Shown here one piece after another: positions 1 through 5,364 of a stretch of 6,898 nt of DNA; the stretch's first letter is position 1, and every line of letters starts with the position of its first letter. Origin of the DNA: Acholeplasmatales bacterium (lineage in GTDB: Bacteria; Bacillota_I; Bacilli_A; Acholeplasmatales; Anaeroplasmataceae). Under the pieces are notes generated by a model. That model worked only from the letters and a program-made list of their open reading frames with translations, made no database searches and had not been told where the DNA came from. The translations under genes and the position numbers were made by a program. The DNA lies in NCBI GenBank assembly GCA_900767915.1, contig CAAGAX010000022.1, positions 1 to 6,898 on the forward strand. The letters run 5' to 3'.

Positions 1-224
1 ACATCATTTTAGTCTATTTTAGCTATAATATTTTCTAAAATTATTGAAATTGATAGAGTTAGATTAAAACATTGAGCTTTATTATTATATCCTCATTATC
101 AATTTCATTTATATTAATTATTAATTTTATAGCGTATTTTCTACTTAAAAGAATCAATATTATCAATTTTAAATAGTGTTGAGTGATGAAAAATAATTTG
201 TTTTAGATAATTTATATTTTTTTG
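1..224. other. AT-rich intergenic region, no gene seen
   Basis: No open frame with a start codon and ribosome binding site is visible on either strand, and no RNA-like hairpin with a T-run stands out. The stretch is almost pure A+T with stops in all frames. It is probably spacer in front of the SEC-C protein gene, whose promoter begins at 225. A TATAAT at 24-29 has no matching -35 within the window. Confidence 0.6.
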
Positions 225-253
225 TTGATTTTATAAAGAATTATTTATATAAT
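225..253 (+). promoter_or_regulatory. Sigma-A-type promoter of the SEC-C protein gene
   Basis: TTGATT at 225-230 and a perfect TATAAT at 248-253 are separated by 17 bp. Transcription would start near 260, giving a leader of about 40 nt before the start at 301. The Shine-Dalgarno GAAGGGA lies at 288-294. Confidence 0.65.
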
Positions 254-300
254 TTTCATTATAAGAATTATATATTTACTTGTGTTAGAAGGGATTTATT

Positions 301-1392
301 ATGGAAAAAATAAGTGATAATTTAAAAAGATATAAAAAGGCTGAATTACTTGATATGCTTGAAACTAGAGGCATAAAGGGTGTTTCAAAGCTAGATAAGG
401 AAGGTCTAATTAATAAATTAGTTGAATATACATTAGATCAAAAGAATGCATGGACATCTTTGTTATTCTTAAATGATACAGAATTTAATAGTCTTGTTAA
501 AATTTATAAAAATAAGAGTATCTCAATGAAAAATATTAGTGATTATTCTACTGTTACAAGTATTCTTCAAACAGGATATTGTTATAATGAAGATGATAAG
601 CTTATGATGATTGATGAGGCTAGAGTAGCATTAAAGCCTTTAATGACTCAAAAGAATCAGGACTTACATTATAAGTATCATTGGATTATTGAATGTCTTG
701 ATTGTGCTGATATTTTATATGCTAACTATAATTTAAATCATGTTTTAAATTTAGTTCATCAACTTGAGCAATATAATGATATAAATGAAGATGAGCTTTT
801 TGATATCATTAACGAATTACCTAATGATATTATTGGATTTAAGTATGATAGTGAAAGTAAGCTATTTACTTCAACAAATTATACTGATGAGGAATTAAAA
901 GAGATTTCTAAGCTTCAAGCTGATAAGGAATATAAGCTAATTCAACCTGAAGCAATTCATATTTTATATTCTTATGATGTTATTTTAAATGATAATTATG
1001 TTACATTAGCTTCAAAACTTAATGAGTTAATTAATAATCAGAATAAGGCTTCTGAAATTACAGTTGGCTTAAATAGAGTTTCTTTATTTGGAAAGGATTT
1101 TAAGTCTTATATTGACAATCAAATTAAAACTAATTTGACTAATTTAAATATGGATGATATTAATACTGTTATTGGCTTAATGGCTAATTGTTATAATAAT
1201 ACTCCATCTGTATTTAATAGAGGCTTTTCTCCAAGTGAATTAGCACCAAAGAGTAGTTCTAATCAAAAATCTGTATCTAATAGAAGCACTCGTACTCCAT
1301 TTGTTAATACAAAAAAGATTGGTAGAAATGATTTATGTCCATGTGGAAGTGGAAAGAAATATAAGAAGTGCTGTGGAGCTAAACAAGCATAG
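301..1392 (+). CDS. Rho-N/SAP-like and SEC-C motif protein, function unknown
   Basis: The product has 363 residues. Residues ~6-46 (LKRYKKAELLDMLETRGIKG onward) resemble the small helical Rho N-terminal/SAP-type module that binds nucleic acid in other proteins. Residues ~50-310 are helical, rich in Asn/Asp/Leu, and not recognised. A Ser/Asn/Thr-rich linker (~315-338) leads to a C-terminal SEC-C motif with C346, C348, C357 and C358 (CPCGSGKKYKKCC). This is the zinc-binding tail first known from SecA, where it contacts SecB and ribosomes, and it also ends many unrelated proteins. The likely location is the cytoplasm. The start is supported by GAAGGGA six bases upstream and by the promoter at 225-253. 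It is a single-gene unit closed by a terminator at 1401-1432. A role in binding nucleic acid or ribosomes is inference only. Confidence 0.9.
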   Translation: MEKISDNLKRYKKAELLDMLETRGIKGVSKLDKEGLINKLVEYTLDQKNAWTSLLFLNDTEFNSLVKIYKNKSISMKNISDYSTVTSILQTGYCYNEDDKLMMIDEARVALKPLMTQKNQDLHYKYHWIIECLDCADILYANYNLNHVLNLVHQLEQYNDINEDELFDIINELPNDIIGFKYDSESKLFTSTNYTDEELKEISKLQADKEYKLIQPEAIHILYSYDVILNDNYVTLASKLNELINNQNKASEITVGLNRVSLFGKDFKSYIDNQIKTNLTNLNMDDINTVIGLMANCYNNTPSVFNRGFSPSELAPKSSSNQKSVSNRSTRTPFVNTKKIGRNDLCPCGSGKKYKKCCGAKQA

Positions 1393-1400
1393 TAAATTTA

Positions 1401-1432
1401 AAGGGATAATCTAAAAAGAGTTATCCTTTTTT
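1401..1432 (+). terminator. Intrinsic terminator after the SEC-C protein gene
   Basis: GGATAA (1404-1409) pairs with TTATCC (1421-1426). The stem is extended by a G-T wobble and A-T pairs into the T-run at 1427-1432. It lies 9 bases after the stop codon. Confidence 0.8.
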
Positions 1433-1433
1433 G

Positions 1434-1478
1434 TTTATGACGGGAATGTCATAAATCTAAGGTGAAAGTCTAGCATGG
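1434..1478 (+). other. Two adjacent hairpins just after a terminator, origin unknown
   Basis: TTTATGAC (1434-1441) and GTCATAAA (1448-1455) form a perfect 8-bp stem around the loop GGGAAT. Directly after it, CTAAG (1457-1461) pairs with CTAG (1470-1473) with one bulged A, leaving GGTGAAAGT in and around the loop. The segment is clearly richer in G than its surroundings. The string GGTGAAAGTC occurs in hairpins of several bacterial group II introns, and class C introns insert downstream of terminators, so a decayed intron fragment is possible. No intact domain V or reverse transcriptase is present, and chance similarity cannot be excluded. Confidence 0.25.
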
Positions 1479-1616
1479 TATTTACTGATAATTATAGTGA
1501 AATAAAATTGGAAAAGAATTATTCTATCTTACCCTATTTAATAAGAATTAATAAAGCTGAAAATTAATCATTTTTATGAAAATCGTTAATACTATTAAAA
1601 AGAATAATTATTGGGT

Positions 1617-1645
1617 TTGACTATTTATAAATCAATAATTTTAAT
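1617..1645 (+). promoter_or_regulatory. Probable promoter of the polymerase-yolD operon
   Basis: TTGACT at 1617-1622 is followed after 17 bp by TTTAAT at 1640-1645, a -10 that lacks the conserved second-position A. Shifted alternatives (TAATAT at 1642) have longer spacers. No palindrome matching the Bacillus-type LexA box is visible around it, although such control is common for this gene type. Confidence 0.45.
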
Positions 1646-1677
1646 ATAAAATATTTTCAGTAAGGAAGTGATGCATA

Positions 1678-3177
1678 ATGAAAAATAAAATATACATGTG
1701 TATTGATTTAAAATCATTTTATGCATCATGTGAATGTGTACTTGCCAACTTTGATCCATTAGATGAATTTTTAGTTGTGGCTGATATGTCTAGAACTGAA
1801 AAAACTATCTGTTTAGCAGTGTCTCCTGGATTGAAGTCCTTTGGAATACCAGGAAGAGCTAGATTATTTGAGGTAATAAAAAAGGTTAAGGAAATTAATA
1901 ATGAAAGATTAAAAAAAATAAGTGACCATTGTTTTAAAGGGGAGGCAACAAGTCTCAGTATGCTTAAAAAGCATCCAGATTATGCAATTAATTTTCATGC
2001 GGCTACACCTAAAATGGCTCATTATATAGATGTTAGTACTACAATTTATAAAATATATTTAAAATATTTTTCTAAGGATGATATTCATGTTTATTCTATT
2101 GATGAGGTTTTTATAGATATTACTGATTATTTATTTGCGTTAAAAATGACACCTTATGAGCTAGCTGTTACTGTCATAAAGGATATTTTATTTGAAACAG
2201 GAATTACAGCTACCTCTGGTATAGGTACAAATTTATATTTAGCTAAGGTTGCAATGGATATCGTTAGTAAGCATATTAATCCTACTAATGGATTTAGAAT
2301 TGCATATTTAGATGAAATTGAGTATAGAAAAAGGCTTTGGAATCATAAGCCCTTAACTGATTTTTGGAGAGTTGGTGAGGGAATTTCTAGAAGGCTTGAG
2401 CTATTAGGCTTAGAAACTATGGGAGATATTGCAAGATGCTCATTAGGTAGTGATGAAAAATATTTTAATGAAAGATTATTATTTAAGGAATTTGGTAAAA
2501 ATGCTGAATTATTAATAGATCATGCCTGGGGCTATGAACCAACAGAGATAAAGGATATAAAGGCCTATAAGCCTAAAGAATCTAGTATTTCAACTGGACA
2601 GGTTTTACATTGTGGGTATGATTTTAAAAAGGGATTATTAGTAGCTAAGGAAATGTTTGAAGGTCTATGCCTTGATTTAACCTCAAAAAAGCTTTTAGCT
2701 AAACAATTTTCATTATATATTGGCTATGATAATGAGAACATTAATGCTAGCTATAAAGGAGATATTGAGCTTGATCATTATGGTAGAGCTACTCCTAAGC
2801 CTACTCATGGTGGCTTTGAGGTTAAAGAATATTCATCTAGCTTTAAGAACTTGCTTCCTTTATTTGAAATGCTATATTGTAGAGTTGTGAAGGAAAATTT
2901 AATTATTAGAAGAATTAATATAACAGCATCTAATTTAATAAATGAAAATACTAAGATTAATAGAAGAGTACAGCTTGATTTATTTACTGATTATAATAAG
3001 CTTCTTTTAGAAGAGGAGAAAACTAATGAATCTAAAAGAAAATCTCTTGCTAATCAAAAGGCTATTTTAATGATAAAAAATAAGTATGGAAAGAATTCAA
3101 TTTTAAAGGGAATGAATCTTGAGGATGGTGCTACGACAATTGAAAGAAATAAGCAAATTGGAGGTCATAAGGCATGA
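1678..3177 (+). CDS. Y-family translesion DNA polymerase, UvrX/UmuC-like
   Basis: The 499-residue product is a Y-family polymerase that copies past damaged DNA at low fidelity. The palm carries acidic metal ligands D10 (in MCIDLKSFYASCE) and D142/E143 (in YSIDEVFID). The F14/Y15 pair occupies the steric-gate position, and ATSGIGTNLYLAKVAMD at 178-194 is a family signature. A helix-hairpin-helix thumb lies at ~227-252, followed by a little-finger domain to ~425. QLDLF at 432-436 matches the consensus clamp-binding pentapeptide, so the enzyme should be held by the beta sliding clamp. A charged tail of about 60 residues follows it. The length exceeds DinB (about 350-420) and fits the Gram-positive UvrX/YqjW/plasmid UmuC branch. 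The start has AAGGAAGTG at 1662-1670. The stop overlaps yolD by 4 bp (ATGA), which indicates translational coupling. Such genes are often SOS-induced or mobile-element-borne, but no LexA box or mobile-element gene is seen here. Confidence 0.93.
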   Translation: MKNKIYMCIDLKSFYASCECVLANFDPLDEFLVVADMSRTEKTICLAVSPGLKSFGIPGRARLFEVIKKVKEINNERLKKISDHCFKGEATSLSMLKKHPDYAINFHAATPKMAHYIDVSTTIYKIYLKYFSKDDIHVYSIDEVFIDITDYLFALKMTPYELAVTVIKDILFETGITATSGIGTNLYLAKVAMDIVSKHINPTNGFRIAYLDEIEYRKRLWNHKPLTDFWRVGEGISRRLELLGLETMGDIARCSLGSDEKYFNERLLFKEFGKNAELLIDHAWGYEPTEIKDIKAYKPKESSISTGQVLHCGYDFKKGLLVAKEMFEGLCLDLTSKKLLAKQFSLYIGYDNENINASYKGDIELDHYGRATPKPTHGGFEVKEYSSSFKNLLPLFEMLYCRVVKENLIIRRINITASNLINENTKINRRVQLDLFTDYNKLLLEEEKTNESKRKSLANQKAILMIKNKYGKNSILKGMNLEDGATTIERNKQIGGHKA

Positions 3178-3566
3178 GTGATTATGATGATATTATAAAA
3201 CTTAATAGACCTAAATCTAAGTTTCCTCAAATGAGTATTTCTGATAGAGCTAGTCAATTTGCACCATTCCAAGCATTAAATGGCTTTAGTGATAATATTA
3301 AAGAATCAGAAAGAATAGTTGATAAGAAAATTGAACTTGATGACAATCAAAAGGAATTATTAGATCAAAAGCTTAATTTTATTTTAAATAATAAAAATAA
3401 TTTAAATGTTACTATAACATACTTTATTCCTGATTTAAAAAAAATAGGTGGAAGCTATGTTAAGATAAAGGGAATTATCATTAAGGTTAATTTAATAGAT
3501 GGCTTTTTAGTTTTAAGTAATAAAGAGAAAATATATTTACAAGATATTTTATCTTTAGAAATATAA
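3174..3566 (+). CDS. YolD-like protein, polymerase partner
   Basis: The 130-residue protein has the N-terminal pattern of the clostridial YolD-like family: MSDYDDII, then PQMSISDRASQFAPFQALNG at ~19-38, then a charged helix (~43-70). The second half (~78-130) is beta-rich and resembles a small barrel. YolD-like genes are typically found directly after UvrX/UmuC-type polymerases. They have been proposed to act like UmuD as accessory factors, but the mechanism is unsettled. The start overlaps the polymerase stop (ATGA) and is served by GGAGGT at 3160-3165 inside the upstream gene, 8 bases before the ATG. No terminator lies between its stop and the next promoter 14 bases on, so the small-RNA terminator at 3681-3718 may also end this operon. 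Confidence 0.88.
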   Translation: MSDYDDIIKLNRPKSKFPQMSISDRASQFAPFQALNGFSDNIKESERIVDKKIELDDNQKELLDQKLNFILNNKNNLNVTITYFIPDLKKIGGSYVKIKGIIIKVNLIDGFLVLSNKEKIYLQDILSLEI

Positions 3567-3580
3567 AATTCTAAAAACTA

Positions 3581-3608
3581 TTGACAAAAGATAAAAAAGT
3601 GGTATCAT
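3581..3608 (+). promoter_or_regulatory. Promoter of the candidate small RNA
   Basis: Consensus TTGACA at 3581-3586 is followed after 16 bp by TATCAT at 3603-3608, predicting a transcription start near 3615. No coding sequence follows. The operator palindrome begins six bases after the -10 box, so a bound repressor would cover the start site. Confidence 0.75.
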
Positions 3609-3613
3609 ATAGA

Positions 3614-3633
3614 TAGTTAGTTGATACTAACTA
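3614..3633. promoter_or_regulatory. Operator 1, DtxR-like palindrome
   Basis: TAGTTAGT (3614-3621) and its exact complement ACTAACTA (3626-3633) flank TGAT, a perfect palindrome with 8-bp arms. The 16-bp core GTTAGT-N4-ACTAAC recurs twice downstream. The GTTAG/CTAAC half-sites recall DtxR/IdeR/SirR-type iron and manganese operators (TTAGGTTAG-S-CTAACCTAA), but the spacer here is longer. Assignment to that family is therefore inference. Confidence 0.65.
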
Positions 3634-3718
3634 CAATTAGTACATACTGATTGTTGTCCCTCCCCATATTTTTAAGTGAAAGATAAGCAAAATCCCCTTT
3701 ATGTAGCTTATCTTTTTT
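3615..3718 (+). ncRNA. Candidate regulatory small RNA with C-rich anti-SD motifs
   Basis: A predicted ~104-nt transcript has its own promoter (3581-3608) and intrinsic terminator, with no start codon plus ribosome binding site inside. The 5' end is the operator palindrome, which folds as an 8-bp stem with a 4-nt loop. An unpaired CCCTCCCC follows at 3658-3665, and a second CCCC (3694-3697) sits in the terminator loop. Both could pair with Shine-Dalgarno sequences (GGAGG, GGGGA). In Bacillus and Staphylococcus, C-rich RNAs such as FsrA and RsaE/RoxS use such motifs to block translation, FsrA during iron limitation under Fur. Here the overlapping palindrome suggests an analogous metal-controlled RNA. 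I do not recognise it as a known family, and its targets are unknown. The alternative, a leader of the DUF3793 gene, is unlikely because that gene has its own complete promoter. Confidence 0.65.
3681..3718 (+). terminator. Intrinsic terminator of the small RNA
   Basis: AGATAAGC (3681-3688) pairs perfectly with GCTTATCT (3706-3713), and the T-run spans 3713-3718 with more T after a single C. The 17-nt loop contains TCCCCTTT, so the terminator loop itself may be a pairing seed. It probably also ends read-through from the polymerase-yolD operon. Confidence 0.82.
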
Positions 3719-3732
3719 CTTTAAAATCCTTC

Positions 3733-3761
3733 TTGACATTAATATTTAAATAGTATATTAT
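3733..3761 (+). promoter_or_regulatory. Promoter of the DUF3793 gene
   Basis: Consensus TTGACA at 3733-3738 and TATTAT at 3756-3761 have a 17-bp spacer. The predicted start is near 3768, giving a leader of about 60 nt. The -10-to-operator distance (7 bp to GTTAGT) is the same as in the small-RNA promoter, so the two promoters look like copies of one regulated design. Confidence 0.75.
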
Positions 3762-3767
3762 ATAGTT

Positions 3768-3785
3768 AGTTAGTTATTACTAACT
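3768..3785. promoter_or_regulatory. Operator 2, DtxR-like palindrome
   Basis: AGTTAGT (3768-3774) and ACTAACT (3779-3785) flank TATT. The 16-bp core at 3769-3784 has both six-base arms identical to operator 1. It covers the predicted transcription start of the DUF3793 gene. An extra TTAG repeat directly upstream (3763-3768) gives a run of three TAGT units. Confidence 0.65.
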
Positions 3786-3803
3786 TATTTTTTAATATTG
3801 ACG

Positions 3804-3819
3804 GTTAGTATAGTCTAAC
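3804..3819. promoter_or_regulatory. Operator 3, imperfect copy before the DUF3793 RBS
   Basis: GTTAGT-ATAG-TCTAAC has the same 16-bp geometry as operators 1 and 2 with one changed base in the right arm, so five base pairs per arm remain. It starts 35 bp after the core of operator 2 and ends two bases before GGAGGT (3822-3827). Bound protein would be a downstream roadblock. In the RNA, the same bases could form a hairpin next to the ribosome binding site. Confidence 0.5.
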
Positions 3820-3830
3820 TTGGAGGTAAT

Positions 3831-4382
3831 ATGAGTAATACACTAGCATATTTATTGGCCAATCATTGTGCACCTGCAATTTGTGGTATTAAAGCTTCTA
3901 ATTTAATAAATTGTCGGTTTGATATTTATAATAATTTGTTAGAGGAAATAGAAGAATTAAATGAAAAATATAATCCTAAATATGAATTTATAGTTTTAAA
4001 GAAAGTAGGAAATAATGCCTTAATTTTAGTATATAAGAAAGAGGTATTAGAAAATACAATATATAAAGAGGATAATATTCTTTATTTAAAGAAAAATGGC
4101 TATCCAATATCTTGTGGTATAGATTCTATGCTTGAATACTTAAAGGAAAGATTAAAAAATAATAAGGAATTTCCTAATGAAATTGGTGTGTTCTTAGGTT
4201 ATTCATTAGATGATATTATTGCCTTTAATGATAAAAACAAGGAATGTTTATATGTTGGTATTTGGAAGGTATATTATGATGTTGAAAGAAAGCTTAAAAT
4301 ATTTAAAAAATATAATAAGTGTAGAAATGTAGTAATAAGGCTATTGGATAATGGCTTTAATATAGAAAGAATTTTTAGATAA
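3831..4382 (+). CDS. DUF3793 family protein, probably metal-regulated
   Basis: The 183-residue cytoplasmic protein has no signal peptide or membrane segment. The N-terminal HCAPAICGIKASNLINC (12-28, with C13, C18 and C28) and the later FPNEIGVFLGYSLDDIIAF (114-132) are hallmarks of DUF3793. C95 in SCGID, C139 and C164 in YNKC are further cysteines; the last sits where family members also carry KC. The length is typical for the family. Its biochemical activity is unknown. From memory, members often lie near flavodoxin or Feo iron-uptake genes in anaerobic Firmicutes, which would fit the DtxR-like operators here, but no such neighbours are in this window. The ATG follows an excellent GGAGGT with a 3-base gap. 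A promoter plus two operators precede it, and the hairpin at 4594-4655 probably ends it. Confidence 0.85.
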   Translation: MSNTLAYLLANHCAPAICGIKASNLINCRFDIYNNLLEEIEELNEKYNPKYEFIVLKKVGNNALILVYKKEVLENTIYKEDNILYLKKNGYPISCGIDSMLEYLKERLKNNKEFPNEIGVFLGYSLDDIIAFNDKNKECLYVGIWKVYYDVERKLKIFKKYNKCRNVVIRLLDNGFNIERIFR

Positions 4383-4593
4383 ATAACGCTTCAATATCTA
4401 ATTTAGAAAATATAATGTTGTCGTATTTAGATGTTCTGTAATTTTGGATAAAGAGCTAGAAGTAGAGAGTGGATTAGAAATTGAAAGGCTGAAATTTTAA
4501 ATTTAGGTAGTATTAATTTTAAATGGTGATAATTCTTCAATAAATTAAAATGAATATATAATATATGTATTTTATAGATAATAATCAATAAAT

Positions 4594-4655
4594 AAAAAAA
4601 GATAATGATATTCTACTTTTATTAAATAAAAATAGAATTATTCATTATCTTTTTT
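4594..4655. terminator. Bidirectional terminator between DUF3793 gene and yidD
   Basis: A-run plus GATAATGA (4594-4608) pairs with TCATTATC plus T-run (4642-4655). ATTCTA/TAGAAT (4610-4615 with 4633-4638) and TTTAT/ATAAA pairs continue the stem inward with small bulges. T-runs occur on both strands, so it can stop the DUF3793 transcript rightward and yidD leftward. The last codons and the stop of yidD lie inside its right arm. Confidence 0.75.
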
Positions 4656-4880
4656 CTTATTTTTAGCCTCTGGCACAGGATCATAGCCACATTTGAATAA
4701 GGGATTACATTTTAATAATCTTTTACTTACAAGATAAGAGGCTTTTACGAAATTGAATTTTTGGTAGCATTCCTTTGCGTAATTACTGCAGGTTGGAATA
4801 AATCTACATTTCGCATTTGTGTTTGGAGATATTTCCTTTTGATACCAATCAATCATTTTTAAAGGTAGTTTGTTTTTCAT
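4638..4880 (-). CDS. yidD: YidD, membrane protein insertion efficiency factor
   Basis: The 80-residue protein belongs to the YidD family (PF01809), small peripheral membrane proteins that assist Sec/YidC-dependent insertion of inner-membrane proteins. The signature is clear: WYQKEISP, then CRFIPTCSNYA, then a charged middle helix, then LLKCNPLFKCGYDPVP and a Lys-rich tail. The frame is open upstream to an ATG at 4928, giving 96 residues. I prefer the internal ATG at 4880: it has AAAGGAGG five bases upstream, it gives the normal family length, and the promoter (4900-4928) would start RNA near 4893, downstream of the longer start. The gene usually sits beside rnpA and yidC near rpmH; here it stands alone. 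The invariant three-cysteine pattern is kept. Confidence 0.92.
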   Translation of the reverse strand: MKNKLPLKMIDWYQKEISPNTNAKCRFIPTCSNYAKECYQKFNFVKASYLVSKRLLKCNPLFKCGYDPVPEAKNKKKDNE

Positions 4881-4885
4881 TTTTG

Positions 4886-4893
4886 CCTCCTTT
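4886..4893 (-). promoter_or_regulatory. yidD ribosome binding site deciding the start
   Basis: On the minus strand this reads AAAGGAGG, five bases before the ATG at 4880. It is the strongest Shine-Dalgarno near this frame and sets the start at 4880 rather than 4928. The predicted RNA start (about 4893) nearly coincides with it, giving a leader of only about 13 nt. Confidence 0.8.
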
Positions 4894-4899
4894 GTAATA

Positions 4900-4928
4900 A
4901 TTATAGGATACATTTTAATATTTGTCAT
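4900..4928 (-). promoter_or_regulatory. yidD promoter
   Basis: On the minus strand, ATGACA (4928-4923) and a perfect TATAAT (4905-4900) are 17 bp apart. The -35 box contains the ATG of the longer yidD reading frame, which argues against that start. Confidence 0.7.
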
Positions 4929-5364
4929 TAGAAAATAAATTAAATATTAATAGAATAATGTGATGAAATGAGAATGCTAGTATATAAAGCTTGTGTAATA
5001 GGATGCAGTATAGGTAAATTATTTTGATAAAAATAAAAATATTACATTATTTGGTAAAAATAATTATAATGATATTAAGGATAATGGTGTCATAATCAAA
5101 AATATGTTTAATTGTAGAAAAAAAATAAAAGTATATGTTATAAAAAATAGATATATTAGATTTATATATTTTCTATAGAAATAACTAAATGACATCAATT
5201 TTTGATTTGCTTAATACATTATATTTTTAATATTGAAAGAATACATTTCTGTTATTTATTGGGAAATTATATAGCCATAGATTTTTAAAAAATAAAATTA
5301 TTTTTTGGGCTTTATAAATAGACTGTTTTTAAAGAAATTAGTATTATAATTTGGAAGTGATTAT
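4929..5364. other. Long AT-rich gap, no convincing gene
   Basis: No gene, tRNA or terminator can be supported here. A plus-strand frame stays open for 54 codons (5014-5175) but has no start codon with a ribosome binding site at its beginning. Its Lys/Asn/Ile content is what AT-rich noncoding DNA gives. The right end must hold the transporter promoter; only poor candidates are visible. Decayed coding sequence is possible but not shown. Confidence 0.5.

Noticed and set aside
3614..3633. Fur box
   Set aside because: The TGATAAT-ATTATCA pattern is absent. The GTTAGT/ACTAAC arms fit DtxR-like half-sites better.
3615..3718. Riboswitch or attenuator leader of the DUF3793 gene
   Set aside because: The downstream gene has its own full promoter and operator after the terminator, and no alternative antiterminator pairing is evident.
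4881..4928. Sixteen-residue N-terminal extension of YidD from the ATG at 4928
   Set aside because: The -35 and -10 boxes lie inside this stretch, the strong Shine-Dalgarno serves 4880, and the extension is not part of the family.
5014..5175. 54-codon open frame in the gap between yidD and the ZIP gene
   Set aside because: It has no start codon with a ribosome binding site, its Lys/Asn/Ile-rich composition is typical of AT-rich noncoding DNA, and it has no recognisable motif.
5345..5350. TATAAT directly before the ZIP gene
   Set aside because: There is no -35 at the right distance, and the implied start site (about 5357) falls inside or after the Shine-Dalgarno sequence.
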